Shown here in pieces: positions 1 to 13,590 of a stretch of 64,000 nucleotides of DNA (its first letter is position 1; every line of letters starts with the position of its first letter). This DNA comes from Ailanthus altissimus (taxonomy: Eukaryota; Streptophyta; Magnoliopsida; Sapindales; Simaroubaceae). A program made the translations under genes and the position numbers. The stretch is taken from positions 10,327,501 through 10,391,500 of the forward strand of contig OX327711.1 of NCBI GenBank assembly GCA_946807835.1, in the 5' to 3' direction. The notes beneath the pieces were generated by a model. The model made no database searches. It saw only the letters and a program-made list of their open reading frames with translations, and was not told the DNA's origin.

Positions 1-20
1 ATGCTATTCTACTTTTACAG

Positions 21-1862
21 AAATGCATTGAATGTCCAAATATTCCTTAAGATGCACAGGTCTGACTATGCAGAGAAACAGTTGAGGATCATGCAGCAGA
101 TTGATGAGGATCACACACTAACTCAACTTGCAAATGCATGGTTGAATTTGGCTGTGGTGTGTATGTGTTCTCCATTTCTTTTGGGTGATATATAAGAAAT
201 TTTTGGTGTTCCAACCACATGTTTTCTGCTTAATCAGGGTGGTTCCAAGATACAGGAAGCATATCTCATTTTTCAAGATTTTTCTGAGAAGTATCCAATG
301 ACAGCATTGATCTTGAATGGAAAGGCTATTTGCTGCATGCACATGGGAAACTTTGACGAAGCTGAAGGACTGTTGCTTGATGCACTCAACAAGGCAATTT
401 TTTTTTTAAAGAAAAAAAAAACATATTTTCTATAAATTGCAATAACTTCTGATCTGTGTGGAATAAAAGCAGGGAAATCTGAATTTTATTGAATAAATGA
501 TAGATTGACCAAAAGTGCTTATAGCATATTTTTGACTTCTTTCTTTAATTTTCTTTAGATCACTTGCATTGTTAACTTGAAAAATTGTATAGTCATGGCA
601 CTTCAGTCCCTACTTTATCTTTTACTGCACTGGCATTCAATAGGCTGAAAGCGCTATTGAGATTGTGTAAATTGACTAAATGTTTTCTAAATGGTACAGG
701 ATGCAAAAGATCCAGAAACTCTAGCGAATCTGGTTGTCTGCAGTCTTCACCAAGGAAAATCATCTTCACGTTACCTCAAGTAAGCTATCTCTACACGTCC
801 TCATTTATTTTTGCTCTCTCTTACAATTTTGGGATAACTGACATGATTTTTCAGTTGTTAGCTGAAATAAGTGGTCTCACTTTTCTCAATGATATTTGAA
901 AATGTTCAATTATGGCCTTTTGATCAATAGGTAAAGTAGGTTGGCCAATTAGTATACTGTATGTAGTAAAAAGCTGCCAGTTTTTTACTTATGTTGTGAG
1001 TGTATATTTGACTTTGTTTATTCATACTAACAGTAAGGCCAGTAAATGTAATCAATTTCTGAATGATCTGGCAAAAGTTCTGTCTTTTCTGCATTGCTAA
1101 TGTGAAAATGACTGGGGGATCATCTTCGCTAAAGAATGTTTAATAAGTTCAAATTGAAAGACTAATTACAGTCAATCCCCTCTTAATTATTTTCTTCCTG
1201 TTGTAACCATCTAGGTTAAAGAAAAAGTGCCAGTTCTTTTTTACTTTTAAGGACTTAATACTGATATTTTATTTCTCGAAGCCTTTTTTGGCTGTAGTTC
1301 CTTGGGCCACTTTTCTTATGGTTAGCTTGTTTTTCTTTATGGAGTACTCCCAGTTCTTTGGCTCACTATTTGCTGGAATACTTTCTAATACAATTCTTTT
1401 TCCTGTTTGTGTTTGTCCAATTTCCACATGATTTAAATGTTTTGTTTTCTCACCTAAAACGACTTAAAACCTTGTTTTGAAACATGTCTTTTAAAACTTG
1501 TTTCTATTTCTAATGACCTTTTTAATGAATTTCTTATCACCTTATATCACTCACTTGCAACCATTGCAGCACCTTCTTTTCTGTTATTCAATTTTGAAAA
1601 AGACATATATCACATTTGAAATCATTGCCAATTTAGTAGTTCAACTATTAGTAGTAGATCCCTAGATATGTTGGATTACTGGTGCTTGAATTGTGAAAAG
1701 CCCTTCAGTTAGTGTTACACTTACAATTTAGTTGCGGTGATTGACTTAATTGACTGGTTGATTTGCAGCCAGTTGAAGCTTACCCATCCAGACCACCTGC
1801 TCATTAGACGTGCATCATCTGCTGATGAGATCTTTGAAAGAGCAGTTCAAACCATTGCTTGA
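21..1862 (+). CDS. COPE: Coatomer subunit epsilon, C-terminal half (four exons, 5' part outside window)
   Basis: Epsilon-COP stabilises the COPI coat (with alpha/beta'-COP) on Golgi-derived vesicles in the cytosol. Exons read as 21-156, 238-393, 700-779 and 1769-1862, with the stop TGA at 1860-1862. Joined, they give an open frame of 154 residues with conserved blocks such as VQIFLKMHRSDYAEKQLRIM, LTQLANAWLNLAV, GNFDEAEGLLLDAL and ETLANLVVCSL. These are TPR-like helical repeats ending in FERAVQTIA. Typical family length is about 290 residues, so the N-terminal half lies left of the window. Acceptors are ttttacag/20, taatcag/237, ggtacag/699 and tttgcag/1768. The donor after exon 238-393 reads GC, not GT (AAG|gcaatt). 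No frameshift or stop is seen. The gene converges with the epimerase gene on the other strand. The homology call rests on block similarity and is strong; intron 3 (about 1 kb) holds nothing I recognise. Confidence 0.9.
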
Positions 1863-3335
1863 AGTCTACAGTTTGTCGGCAAGAGGTGAATTCAGGATGG
1901 CTGTTCTTCCGATTTTGTAACCTATAATAATATACAATTGATCGGAAACATTGTATTTGGTAGCACAGAGTTCAAAATTTATTAGTTTTGCGGTCTTCAT
2001 GTTGGATGAGATTGATTTCTATATGTTAAATATCCCAAAGAAATATCATTTTTTTATGGGTTTGGTATTTTTGTGTGATAAGAATTTTATGGTATAATTG
2101 TGAACCAGCCAAAAACTTGTGAACATTTGGGGTTAAAATAAGTTGATGACGCTTAGCTATTTGAACCCATAAATATACTCATTTAACACATCACTAGTAA
2201 AAGGAAAATATTATAAAATTACCCTATCGAAAATTATTTATATTTTATATAGACAATAAATTTTCATTGTCCTGGAGGTAAGATATTCATTTAGTTAATA
2301 TCATAATTTATTGATGTATATAAATGAGTAATTATTGAGATCTAATTTATTGTCAAATAACATGATATACAAATACAGAGCCAATAAACTATTTCTTCTT
2401 GTATACAAATCTAAATTGTGCCGAGGCTTCATTCATGTCTACATAAAAAGTCAAAGATACACGTGAACTCAAGTCAGACTGAGATTCATTTGGCCAAGTC
2501 AATATACAAGTTAATGTTGCAACGCCACACTTCTTGAAGTTTTTAACATTAGGAGTGTAGCGAGTCTGTCTTCATAAAACTCAGGTAGGTGAAGAGACAA
2601 CAAGAAGCTGACCTATAACTTTTGACTTGAAAATTACACCACAAACCCAATCTACGCTGATTTCGGTTGGCTTTAGTTTAGGTGTCATGTTCAAAGAAAA
2701 AATAAAATCCAAAGTAACAAACCTTGACTTGAAATTAATGTACTCTTCAAGCATACAAATCTTTGTCTTTGAAATGAGAAAATTCAAACATTATATATTA
2801 CTATACACAGAGAGCCCCAGTCAGCTTTGATCCAGCAGAACTTTGCTACATATTTGACCCAACCCAACACATTCTAACTCTCGTGTACATGTCAAGATGA
2901 CAACATCTCCATCAACACATCACCCCTCACCTCCATTTCATCAGAAAACAATCACTTTAAAGGTTTTGAAGCCACTCTTTGTTAACTAATTTGGATTTTA
3001 TGTTTTAAAAGATTACTATGCATTTACCCCACAATGATGGCTCCCCACCATTGTATTTTGTTCGCCCCACTATAGATTAGGTTGCTTGGCATTAAACAAA
3101 GAAAAAAAGAACAAATCATAATAATGAATAAAAGGTATAGCTGCACCTGGGCATATCATAATTATTGAACTATTATCATCTCTTCAAATACATATGAATA
3201 ATGGGACCTCTGTAAAACTACACCACAATACAAGATAAATGGAAAAGAATCTAGCTCCAATATAAACCCCTATTCTAACTCAGGTCGCAGGGGGTCTGCG
3301 TTAGCTTTCTATGTTGTAATGGCTATAAATGTTCC
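1863..3335. other. Intergenic / 3' UTRs between convergent genes
   Basis: This stretch lies between the stop codons of the coatomer gene (+) and the epimerase gene (-), so it should contain both 3' UTRs and poly(A) regions. Short open frames on both strands around 2581-2830 overlap each other and have no family signature. I see no RNA gene or transposon here. Confidence 0.6.
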
Positions 3336-6300
3336 CTAATAGGATGCATACCCATTACGATGAGATTTCTGCCATCTCCAAGCAATTTCTAGGCTTTGCT
3401 GGAGATCAGTGTATTTCGCTGTCCAGTTCAGTTCAAGTCTAATCTTAGTTGGGTCACTGTACACTTCAGCATAGTCACCTGGACGGCGGGGTTCATACTG
3501 GACCTTAATATTTGCCTCTGTTGCCTTTTTACATGCCTCTACAAACTCCTTCACCGATCTCCCTGGTTGTAAAAACCCAAAAGCAAAATTGAATTCAAAT
3601 TCCACTTGCAAATCTAGAACAACATCAAGGAAAATATCATAACAAGATAATCTGAATGTTTACCTTTTCCAGTGCCAACATTATAGATTCCAACTTTCTT
3701 AGGCTTTGCCCTCTCAAGAGCTTTTACATGAGCATCAACCAGATCATTAACGTCAATATAATCACGAACACAAGTGCCGTCTACTGTATTGTAGTCTGTC
3801 CCCTTAACCTAGAAGTGAGCCAAAACACACAATATCTTATTAAGAAGCACTTACACTCATGCATTGCAGTAAATCTTCAACCAAAAGTCATGATTGTTAA
3901 AAGGAATATATTCCTCTTTATAATCATAATAGTTGTTATCAAATCATTTATAATAAATATGGAGACTTGTGCTAGTTGCGCTTGGCCCTACCTCACCCCT
4001 ACCCAGTTTGCCAAATATTCTAAGCAGAATGTCAGGGTTCCCAAACGTTTCTGTCTTTGTGTAATTATCACACAATCTTTTGATACCTTATTTAATTTGA
4101 AACTTGTGCAGTTTGAGTTTATGCACACACTAAACTTGTCCTCAATTTAGCCACGTTGACAATCAAAGACGGGCAAAAGAAAGTCAAAGCATAAGATACT
4201 TGCATACCTTCAGCCCAGTAATAATCCCCCGAGCTGCATCAAAACAAGCACCTGAAATTCGTCCATGCTCACGCAATTCAGGTCTTGGAGCTTCACCTAA
4301 TCTGCCCTCAGGATCTGACCCGATGACGTTGAAGTATCTGGAAATTATTCACCGAAACAATATGAATCTTTAACCATCATGGCAAATTGTAGGCATAAAT
4401 TTCAAGAATGAAAAGGAAGAAATCATCAGGCTGAACTATCAGAGACTCTTGTCACAACCTAACTTGCAGACAAGTATATACATGAGATTAGAATCATGCA
4501 TTAGTTCTACAAAATATTAATCACTGTAATGCCATCTGAAGTGGACAACTTACGATGCTGTTGTGTGACACAAAATAAGATATAGCAAAAGCTTGATGCT
4601 AGTTTGTCCAATAACATTTTTGCACTATCCTTTGTAGATTTGTTTTTAATTAGAAAAGACAAGAAATACCTGATTTTTATTATTATTATTATTTTTTAAT
4701 AGTAATTTCTATAATAGATTTCGACTGTGAAATCAGAGTTCAGAAAAGTGTGATAATGATCAGCATACTTCTAATTCTTTTTCTCATGTTAGAACAATGA
4801 TCCAATCTTAAAATCAAATAGGTGAAGGGCAATGATCTTATGGGAATTTATCCATGCAGCTTGTTGCTATATTTCAAGCCAAACCTCCTAAAGGAATTTA
4901 CTTATGAACAATAACAGCAGTCGAAGATTCTAAATTTCTATTGAATTTCTAGCATGACAGTTATAATGAAAAAAAAAATCCGCAGAATTGAGTATAAATC
5001 TAATATTTCAGAAAGGATGGAATATGAATGAAATGGTTGAAAAAGTTTTGGCAAAAAGTTAAAAAGAAACTTGTACAAAGAACACTGACATGCACACATG
5101 TATACATTTTTTATGAAGCACTCACAAGGAAAGGGGATGAGTCAAAATAACGAGAAGAATAGTGTAAATAGAACCACCAACCTGAGGATCATAACTGCCA
5201 TGGCTGAATTTTTAGAGAAATCCAGAATTATATCTTCTGCCATCTTCTTAGCTTTTCCATATGGATTAATTGGGAGCTGAATTCATTCAACAAACTTGAT
5301 CAGTTGCTATTTATATAGCCCCAAATGCATCAAAACAAATTGTAGGATATCAATCTTATGCATTACTGAACCAGAATAGAGTGAATAATCAAAATAAATA
5401 ACTATGGAAAAGAATATATTTCTAGTCAACAGTTAACCGAGAATTCACACTCTAACCTGTGGAGTTTCTTCAGTAATGGGCATTTTTTCAGGCTCTCCGT
5501 ATGTGGCGCATGTACTAGAATATATCAAAGTCTTCACACCATGTTTAGCCATTGCCTCTAATACTACCAAGGTATTTGAAGTGATGTTGTGATAATATCT
5601 GCACATCAAGGTCAAAGATCTCACCATTAAGGACATTTATATGAATGGTACTTTGATGCCAAATGACTAAGAAGCACACCAATTCCTATGAACACTTGAT
5701 CAGCCAAATGGTCTAAAGTGAACCAGAAATCAAGTCGAGCTTGAAATTCCTAGCAAAATCTGATCCCATGAACCCAGAGCTCTTACAATGGGACACTTCT
5801 TTAATTTCCAATTAACCCTACCCAAATTACAGCTATCAAATTAATTCCACTCCTAAATCATTCTTTTCTTTTGCTTCCTAAAAGTCATCTCACCCTTTGT
5901 TGTTCTCTTCCCATAAAGAGCATCATACCCAATCCAGCAATTTGGACACTTAGATTGGTTCAAATAAATTATCCAGTTTTCCAGTAATTTAGAGTGAAAT
6001 TGGATGCAGAAAATGAAAAACAATCACTTCCATCTAAAAGTATCCCACCATGCAGTCTCAAGCAAAAGATAAGCAAAACAGAATTTTGGTAACTTCTTTA
6101 GAAAGTAATATTGTTAATTTAAATATATCCAAGGGGTGCAGCTGGTCGAAAATACAGTTGCACCTTAAACAGTGTAAAGTGCACAAATTTCTATACCCTA
6201 TAAAGCCCTAGGGTACAAAGTGAACATATTAATTCGACAATATATTGGGGAGCTCAATAATTTCAGTTCTGTTGCTGCAAACAACAATTTACAAGATCCA

Positions 6301-7664
6301 GTTCTCAAAAGAAAGGAAGCATAAACTTTTTTCATTGCAGATTTGACTTGTACAAACAATACTTACTTAAGAGGATGAAGAGTGCTTTCTCCAACATATG
6401 CAACAGCAGCAAAATGCATTACAGCATCAAATGCATTTTCTGAAAAAATTTTGTTAACCTGAAATATCAGTTAAAACAACTTAGAAAATCCTTACCTAAC
6501 AATTATAAATCTAAAGCTGAAATAAGAATGGTGCAAAAGGATACCGCTTTAGCATCCCCCAAGTCAGCATAAATAAACTGAAGCCTCCCAGGTTCTGGAA
6601 ATAATTCTTGTAGGACCTTAACAGCACCTATGTTTCCCCGTGAAAGGTTATCCTGTCAAAAAGAGAAATCCTTTTCCTCAACATCCATATCAAGCGACAC
6701 TAATACACAGCAATGATTAAAGCAGAGAAATTATAACATATGGAGAAGAAACATACAACTATAGTTACTCGGTATGAGTCCTTTAGTAACCGTAAGGCAG
6801 CATGTGAACCAATGTAGCCAGCACCACCAGTTACTAGGACATGAATTACCCCTTCTTCATGTTGGGAGAACTGTAACAATGCAAATCAAGTGAAACAATG
6901 TTAGAACTGAAAATGTCACAGCATTCAACTTAAATTGCTTAAACACTGTCCCAAAATGCACCAAATCCGGCTAAAAACAAACAAACAAAGACAGAAGACC
7001 TAAAATTTCTCTTAGGATTAATGTAATAAAAATACAAAATAATAGAGCAAAAAATAATCGCTTAGGATTAATGTAATAAAAATCACTCTAAGACAATTTA
7101 CTCGTGAACAAAGAGATGGGAGTTTCAATCTGTGATCAAGGTATTACCAGACTGGGCGAATTGAAAGACGAGGATTGCTTGAGCATGATGATACATAATG
7201 CAGTAAGGGCGGCGGCCAAAAGAATTTTGCCTGCCAAATTCCCCTTCCTTTTGGGGTCTGCATAATCCAAACCTGCATGCAACAATAAAAAGTTTATTTA
7301 CTAAAATTAGCACAACAACCACCCCATCTCACTTAGGACGCTGCCTGAAGCCAGTAATGGAAAGAACCCCTATGCTACAGGAGAGGAATTTTTTTATTGA
7401 ATGGCACATGGTTCAGCATTGACAAGCAAAAAAAAAAAAAAAAGAAGAAAGAAATCTTGCATCACTTCTTTTCTATACTGATTGATATTGCGTTGCTGTG
7501 TCAGAAGAAAGATAGCCATACTGATTCGGTAAAAACAGAAAGTAAAAAAAAAAAAAAAAAAGCGGACAAAAATCGGAATAATTATGATGATTAAGATTCT
7601 CACCTCCTAAAGGTAGAGGCCTGGTAGGCCTTTGCGGAGCTCTACCCCTGCCAAAATTCAACAT
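3336..7664 (-). CDS. UXE: UDP-arabinose 4-epimerase (UDP-xylose 4-epimerase, MUR4/UXE family), complete
   Basis: Interconverts UDP-xylose and UDP-arabinose in the Golgi lumen, supplying arabinose for cell-wall polymers and arabinogalactan proteins. Ten coding exons (high to low coordinate): 7664-7604, 7272-7148, 6870-6757, 6652-6545, 6458-6367, 5598-5457, 5276-5182, 4337-4208, 3808-3664, 3562-3336. They sum to 1239 nt, 412 codons plus TAG, fully open, with GT-AG borders and consistent phases. Visible features: a short basic N-terminus; one membrane segment about residues 36-51 ([17 protein letters not shown]); the Rossmann glycine motif GGAGYIG at 77-83; the SST serine motif at 194-196; catalytic YGKAK (Tyr220, Lys224); ending in [13 protein letters not shown]. 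Length and exon pattern fit the plant Golgi family rather than the shorter cytosolic UDP-glucose 4-epimerases. The start ATG follows directly on an acceptor (cccag|ATG), implying an intron in the 5' UTR. Confidence 0.93.
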
Positions 7665-8637
7665 CTGGGAAAATTCTTAATTTTAAGACTATTTTTGTGA
7701 ATGAACTGTAAGCCCCCGTAATGTCAGGTCAATGTCCAAATATATGCTGGAAAATTGAGAGGGGTAAAAAGTAATCATTAGTAAATTATAAAGCAATATC
7801 AATTATAACAAAGTATAAAGAGGGCGAGCAAGAGTGAAATTCTGAAAAGTCTCAAGAGTTCTACAAATGAAATACAAAAGAAGCCCCAGTAAAATTTTAC
7901 ATTTTGATCATCGAAGAGAAAAATGTCGAGATCTTGAGAAACAAAGCAACAAAAAAGCACATCAAGAACAAATATTCTCAGTATTTTAACAAAAATTTAA
8001 AAAGAAAAAAATACAGAGTATATATTATGTCAGAACATGTCAGCCCAGAAAATTAAAAATAAATAATAATAATAATAATATTTTTAAAAAATAAAAACAC
8101 GAACCAAGTTGGGAAAAGAGTCGTTTTACAAATCAAAACGTTATAGAAGAACAACAAAACCGAATCGACGAAATTCAGATTCAAAACCGGTAATCAGAAA
8201 AACCCCATCTCAAAAACAGTAATAACCTTTTTGATCTCGATACAAAATGAGTTTTCAACAAGTGGGCAGCAAAATAACAGCTTTATGGAAACCAGACGAG
8301 AAGCCTTCAAAAGAGAAGAAAGTACCAGTGATAGAAACAAAACAGAGAGCCCCATTAAAAGCCTCTGCGGTTGTAAAAACTTTATATATTTTTTTTTTTA
8401 AAAAAAAAAGAAAAACAAAAATACAAAACAGAACAAAAACTCTGAAGATCCACACAGACAAATTTAAAGAAGATTCAGAAAGTGTACCCAGAAACTAGAG
8501 TATAACGCACGGTGAATTGAATTGAATTTGAATTGCAAAAACCAAAACGTAAGAAAGATAAAGTTCGTGTGATTCAAAATTGGTAAATTTTTTGGTTTTT
8601 AAAAAAAAAAGAACAAGAAGAGAGAGAGAAAACGTAC

Positions 8638-8770
8638 AGGGCGAAAAGGGAAGACGATGAGAGGGGTAAATGTGTATTCGAATGGACATGAATTGAATTG
8701 AATGAATGAATTTGTATTCAATTGGGTTGAAAATTCTCTGTGCGTCCATGTTGTCATGCGTCAATGAGCA
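8638..8770 (-). other. Probable 5' UTR exon of the epimerase gene
   Basis: On the minus strand a donor-like CCT|gtacgt occurs at 8638/8637, about 970 bp upstream of the acceptor that abuts the epimerase ATG at 7664. That fits a non-coding first exon and a 5' UTR intron. The region contains a GA-rich run (plus 8612-8630). The transcription start is not visible; the upper limit given is a guess. Confidence 0.4.
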
Positions 8771-10316
8771 GAGCATATAAAAAATTAATACTCCTCCTTT
8801 ATCTTCTTCCTTTATTTTATTTGCTTATTTCTTTGTTTAATCAACCTCGCCACACCCCTAATATTTTTTACATTTTCTCAATTTAGGATGTAACTTTTAC
8901 ATTTGTATCAAAATGGGTCCTTGCTTTTATTCGAAATAACGAAAATACCCCTGGTGTGTTACGTGACATTGGGCAAGCAAAGTTCATACTTTTTATTTAT
9001 TTACGATCATTTCAGTAAAGGAGTTATTTGATATAAAAGAATAACTTTTATCTTTAATTGAGAAAATGTAAGAATTTGGTTACCTTAATGTTATTACTCC
9101 CATACTTTTGTATATACATTTGGTTTTTTTTTTTTTCACGAATAAAGACTAAATGTGCACTTAAAAAAAAAAACGTAAACTAGATCTTTCCTAATTTTCA
9201 CTTTCTATATATATATATATAAATTTCTTCTTCCGCTCATAATCCCATTTTTCTTTTCTTCAAAATCAATTTTAAATAAATTGTTTAAACGACGACAAAA
9301 TTTTATCTTAACACAAAACCCTCACAAAATGGTACCATAACATAAGCACTGCGTTTCAACTCAAAATTAAAAACTAAGCAAAGTCCATTCGAAATAGCAT
9401 CACAACTTCTGCCAATTACGGTCGCGCAAGCTTGTTTAATGGTTGGTGGTATCTGGATTTGTAGTGGATGAGAAAGAGAGAAGATATATGTGCAGAGGAA
9501 GAACGAATGAGATGACAGAATAAATAGGAAAAAAGAAAGTAATATAATTAAATAAATTATAAAAGTTATTGAAATAATTACTTTTTAAATATTTTTAAAG
9601 AAAAAATCGGTGCCGCATGTTTTATACAATTAAATATATTAAAACACTCTTAAATCAGTCTAAACAAATAGAAAATACCAACAAATTAGTTTTATAGGGT
9701 TTGTTTTTGAAAATATAGAAGTTTTTTAATCAATTTTGCTAAAATATGGAGGTTCAGATGTTATAAATCTCATTTTATATATTATATGTAATTTTTGATA
9801 TAATTCATCGGAAAGATATTTTCATTAGTATTTTTTTATTTTTTATTTTGTGTTAATATAATATGTATATGCATTAAAATATAAATTTGAAAATTTTAAT
9901 ATCAATACCAATATTTGCACATTGGTATTCAAACATTTTTTTTATTGATTTTTTATAAAAAAAAAATAGAAATAGTCAAAATTGAAGGACTTAACTTTTT
10001 TAATTTAACAAATCTAAAGAAAATATTTTTTATTATTTAAACAGTATTTTGTAAATAGTGTTAAACATTATTTGTACAGTAAAAGAATATTTAATATAGT
10101 TAAATTTAAATAAATTATATAACTTAAGTTTAAATAAATACAAATATAATTTTTAATAATTAATATAAATTAATTATAAAATATTTATTTATATAATTAT
10201 AAATAAAATAATAAATAATTTAATTATAATTTATACAAATAAAATAATAATAATAAAATATTAAAAAATTAAAAGTGAGCAAATTGCGCCCACTTCGCCC
10301 CCATCCTATTGCGCTC

Positions 10317-10390
10317 GAATATGGACACGATAGATTATATTGTGCTCATATTTGGGTGCAACAGGTTTTATCGTGCCCATATTTAGGTAT
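10317..10390. repeat. Short imperfect inverted repeat in AT-rich DNA
   Basis: The arms are aatatggacacgataga near the left end and ttttatcgtgcccatattt near the right, separated by about 45 bases that repeat the CATATTTGGGTGC theme. It stands out by its GC content from the surrounding almost pure AT. It could be the remnant of a foldback element; no coding content. Confidence 0.4.
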
Positions 10391-10889
10391 TATAAATTTT
10401 TATTATATATTTTGATTTATTTCTTATTTTTATAATTTTATTTTATTATATATAGTATGATTAATTTATATTATACATAAATAAATTAAATATATTTATT
10501 TTATTATCAATAAATATAATTTTAATAAAAAAAATTCAGTTTGTATTTGTTTATAAAAATTAATTTTTTTAAAATTATTTAGTTTAATTTAATCATATTA
10601 AATAATTATATTATTTATGTAAATTTTGTAGTAATATGATTAAAATAAATATAATTTTAATACAATATTTATTTTTAAATTAAAAAAGTTATTGTAGTGA
10701 TATATTATTATTTGTAACAGTAATGAGTATTGTTCAAATAATAAATAGATATTTTATCAATTTTTTAATTTTTTAATTAAAAAAATTAAAATGATGGCTG
10801 AAAAAATTAAAACTTTCAATTTTAGTTATTTAAAAAAAATTCTTTTTTTATTTCTAGTATTGTATTTATAATATTTTTTAATTAGTTCG

Positions 10890-11170
10890 GAAGAGCCAAT
10901 CATACGATGCAGCGTTGCAAGTCTTTTAAAAAATTATTATTATTACGCTCGGCGGAGAATGCGGGGTGACCTGTTCTGTTTCTGTACGATCACCAACTAC
11001 ACGCCGACATGGACATGTCAGCAACAGCAACTCAGCGATTTCAATATTTTCAAAAAGTTATTTGGGCCCACTTGTTATTGGTCCCACAATAATGAATTGT
11101 GGGGCCTGTTCCGAAGTACAATGCAAAAGGGTAAGAGTGGAAATGGAAAATGAGAATCTCGCTTGAAACA
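10890..11170. other. Non-AT-rich island of unknown nature
   Basis: Base composition changes abruptly to near-balanced. It contains two overlapping short open frames (from 10959 and 10966) without a family signature and a small hairpin: ggtcccacaat at 11080-11090 against attgtggggcc at 11095-11105, one mismatch. It could be an old gene fragment, a promoter/first exon of an unannotated transcript, or a transposon piece. Confidence 0.3.
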
Positions 11171-13411
11171 CTTCTGATTCTATTTCTACAACAAAATTGT
11201 GAAAATTATTCCGGATTATTTGCTAGCTTCTTAGCAAAATCAAAATGTTATTAGTTTTTAAAAACAAATTTGTGTTATACATTTAAAATCTACGTATATT
11301 TTTTTATTCTAGAGGTGGCATAACTCACCTTTTATAAAAGGAAAAAATATTTATATCTCTAAAATTGGAAAATTTTCAAAAATAATTCCGTAATTTTATA
11401 ATTATTTTTTATTAGTCACATTTTAATTACCTCAAATAAATTATAAATGAACATATTTACTCTTTTATGTATAATATGATGTTAAATAAAATATAAAAAA
11501 AAATTATATCTAATAAATTTAAATTTGGTTGAATCAATTTATATTTAAAAATATTTTAATATTTAAAATTCGAATAATAGTAAAATTTGAAAGAAAAATT
11601 AAGTTGAATAGAAGAAAAATAAATTGGTTGGAAAGGAAAATAAAAAAATTGGAATGTTTATATATTGTTGTGGGTTCACAATTTTCTCTACCGTTCAACT
11701 TTATTTTTCTTTTAACATAAAATGGAAATATTATAATTTTTGTGCAAATAATCAGAAGGCTCGGTTTGTTTTATTCCTATTTCCCTTGTTGATTTAATAA
11801 ATATTTTGTATTAATGTGTTGACTTATGGAACTGATGGGCATACATTAACATTAATTACCCAGGTTAGCTCTAATTATGTTACACCTCTCATCCTTAAAT
11901 TAAATATAAGTTATTATTTTCAAAATTATGAATTTACAACTTTTTTTGTGGTAATTTATTAGAATGTTTAATAGTATTATTGATTATTCTATAACAAAAA
12001 TATTCATAAAAATACATGTTATTTTCTTTTTTGTTTTTTTTTTGTTTTTTCAATATTATAATTTGTAAATATAAGTTTCAATGCACTCATTATAGTATAT
12101 TAAGAAGTCTGAATTTTGGCGCAGTCTACTCTACTCATATATAGTTGTGAAGAAAAGGTCATGACTAACGAGGTTAGGTGATGGACGACTTTATAACAAA
12201 CTTAATGATTAATATTGCGGATTTAGTCTCTATTTAGTTTATATTTACAAGTTGTGCTTCAATAAATAATGTAAATATTAATAAATTATTATAATATTTA
12301 TTTTAAAAAAACATAAAGAATATGATGCTTCCTTTTCCCTCCACTCTTTCTCATTGTTTTCCTTTTTCTTTTATTATATTTATATATATATAATAATTTA
12401 ATAAATTACGTAATTTATCATATGCTGAGCTTTTAATTATGTAATAGAATTCTGTACAATATTATAAACTGTGTAAAAATTATAAATTTATTATATAATA
12501 ATATTTGATAGTATTACTTATGATATAATGAGTTATATAATCTACTAAATTATTTATATATATATATATAAATATTAATTGATTTAGTTTTAAATTTAGT
12601 ACAATAATACTTGTGTTAATAGTCAAATAATAAAGTTCTGATAAAAATTTAAATTTCACATCTCTCGTGTTTAAAAAAAAAACTACAAAATAATTGAATT
12701 ATATTCAAGCCAAAAATTCGAGATAAGTCTTTAGTTTATACTAAAAAAAATATATTTAAAAAAAGGGTATAAATTATTTTTTATGTTCAACTTGAAATGA
12801 CTTGGTTTAGACTAATATGATAAATTAAATACAATTTATTATCGAAACTTATGAATCAAATATTAAATTCCGAATATGCTTAAAACTTCTCCCAATAATT
12901 TGTTGAAACTCAAACATTTTTTTATACAATAATAAATAGCAAGTTGAAACTAAACACAACTCATTAGGCATAATGTCAATCTCATGTTAGCTACTCATTT
13001 TTTATTTTTAATAAGTGAGTGGGTGATCATAATTGCATTAGACTCCAAATATTATATATATTTTCTTACCTAAAACCTAATTCTTTATAGGGAAAAAAAA
13101 TCATGAATCTTTTATTTTTTTCAATCAAATAATATCGAATGCTTAAAAGTTTGGAATTGATAATGAAGTTGGATTGCTGTGGGGGGGGAGTCATGACTTT
13201 GAAAATGTTTGGTATTGAATTGACCAATTAATTAGAAGATCATATTTTGGCAAAATCCTTAATTTGCCTTAGCCGCCCTCCCTTTGGTGGTGGCCGGCCT
13301 ATATCCATTCATTCATTCTATCAAAAGATGCCTTTAATTTTAATAAACGGAGAACCAATCTACACGTCTCTTTACAAAATATGATGAACTAAAGTGAAGG
13401 ATTTTTTAGTA

Positions 13412-13590
13412 AGAGTAATATTATAATTTTTAAATAATATTTTAAATTAAAATGTTAAATAATTATTGAGTGATAAAATGTTATAAATTTTAAAATTATT
13501 TATTATATTATTTTATTATTTAATAATTATTTAACACATTATTTAGGACGAAAAAATTTGAGACATCATTTATAAAATGTAACATTATTT
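13412..13590. mobile_element. MITE-like foldback element
   Basis: The left half (agtaatattataatttt...) realigns with the reverse complement of the right half (aataatgttacatttta...). This gives imperfect arms of about 85-90 bases around a centre near 13500, including the shared block ttaaataattatt. No coding capacity. Size and structure fit a small non-autonomous DNA transposon, but a target duplication could not be fixed in the AT-rich flanks. Confidence 0.5.

Larger units (their letters stand above)
8780..13400. other. AT-rich intergenic DNA
   Basis: Very AT-rich, with dinucleotide runs (about 9207-9221, 12385-12393, 12555-12571) and many poly-A/T tracts. No conserved coding block is seen. 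A 280-bp patch of ordinary base composition (10890-11170) and a small inverted repeat (10317-10390) are listed separately. Promoter sequence of the epimerase gene should lie in the first kilobase, but no specific element stands out. Confidence 0.6.

Noticed and set aside
585..899. 104-codon open frame overlapping coatomer exon 3
   Set aside because: Runs through intron sequence in a different frame from the conserved protein; chance frame.
7394..7603. Open frames on both strands around poly-A/poly-T runs
   Set aside because: Low-complexity translation of A/T tracts within an epimerase intron.
8247..8498. Open frame starting MSFQQVGSKITALWKPDEKP
   Set aside because: Lies in the probable 5' UTR intron of the epimerase gene on the opposite strand, ends in a poly-A/lysine run, and has no family signature.
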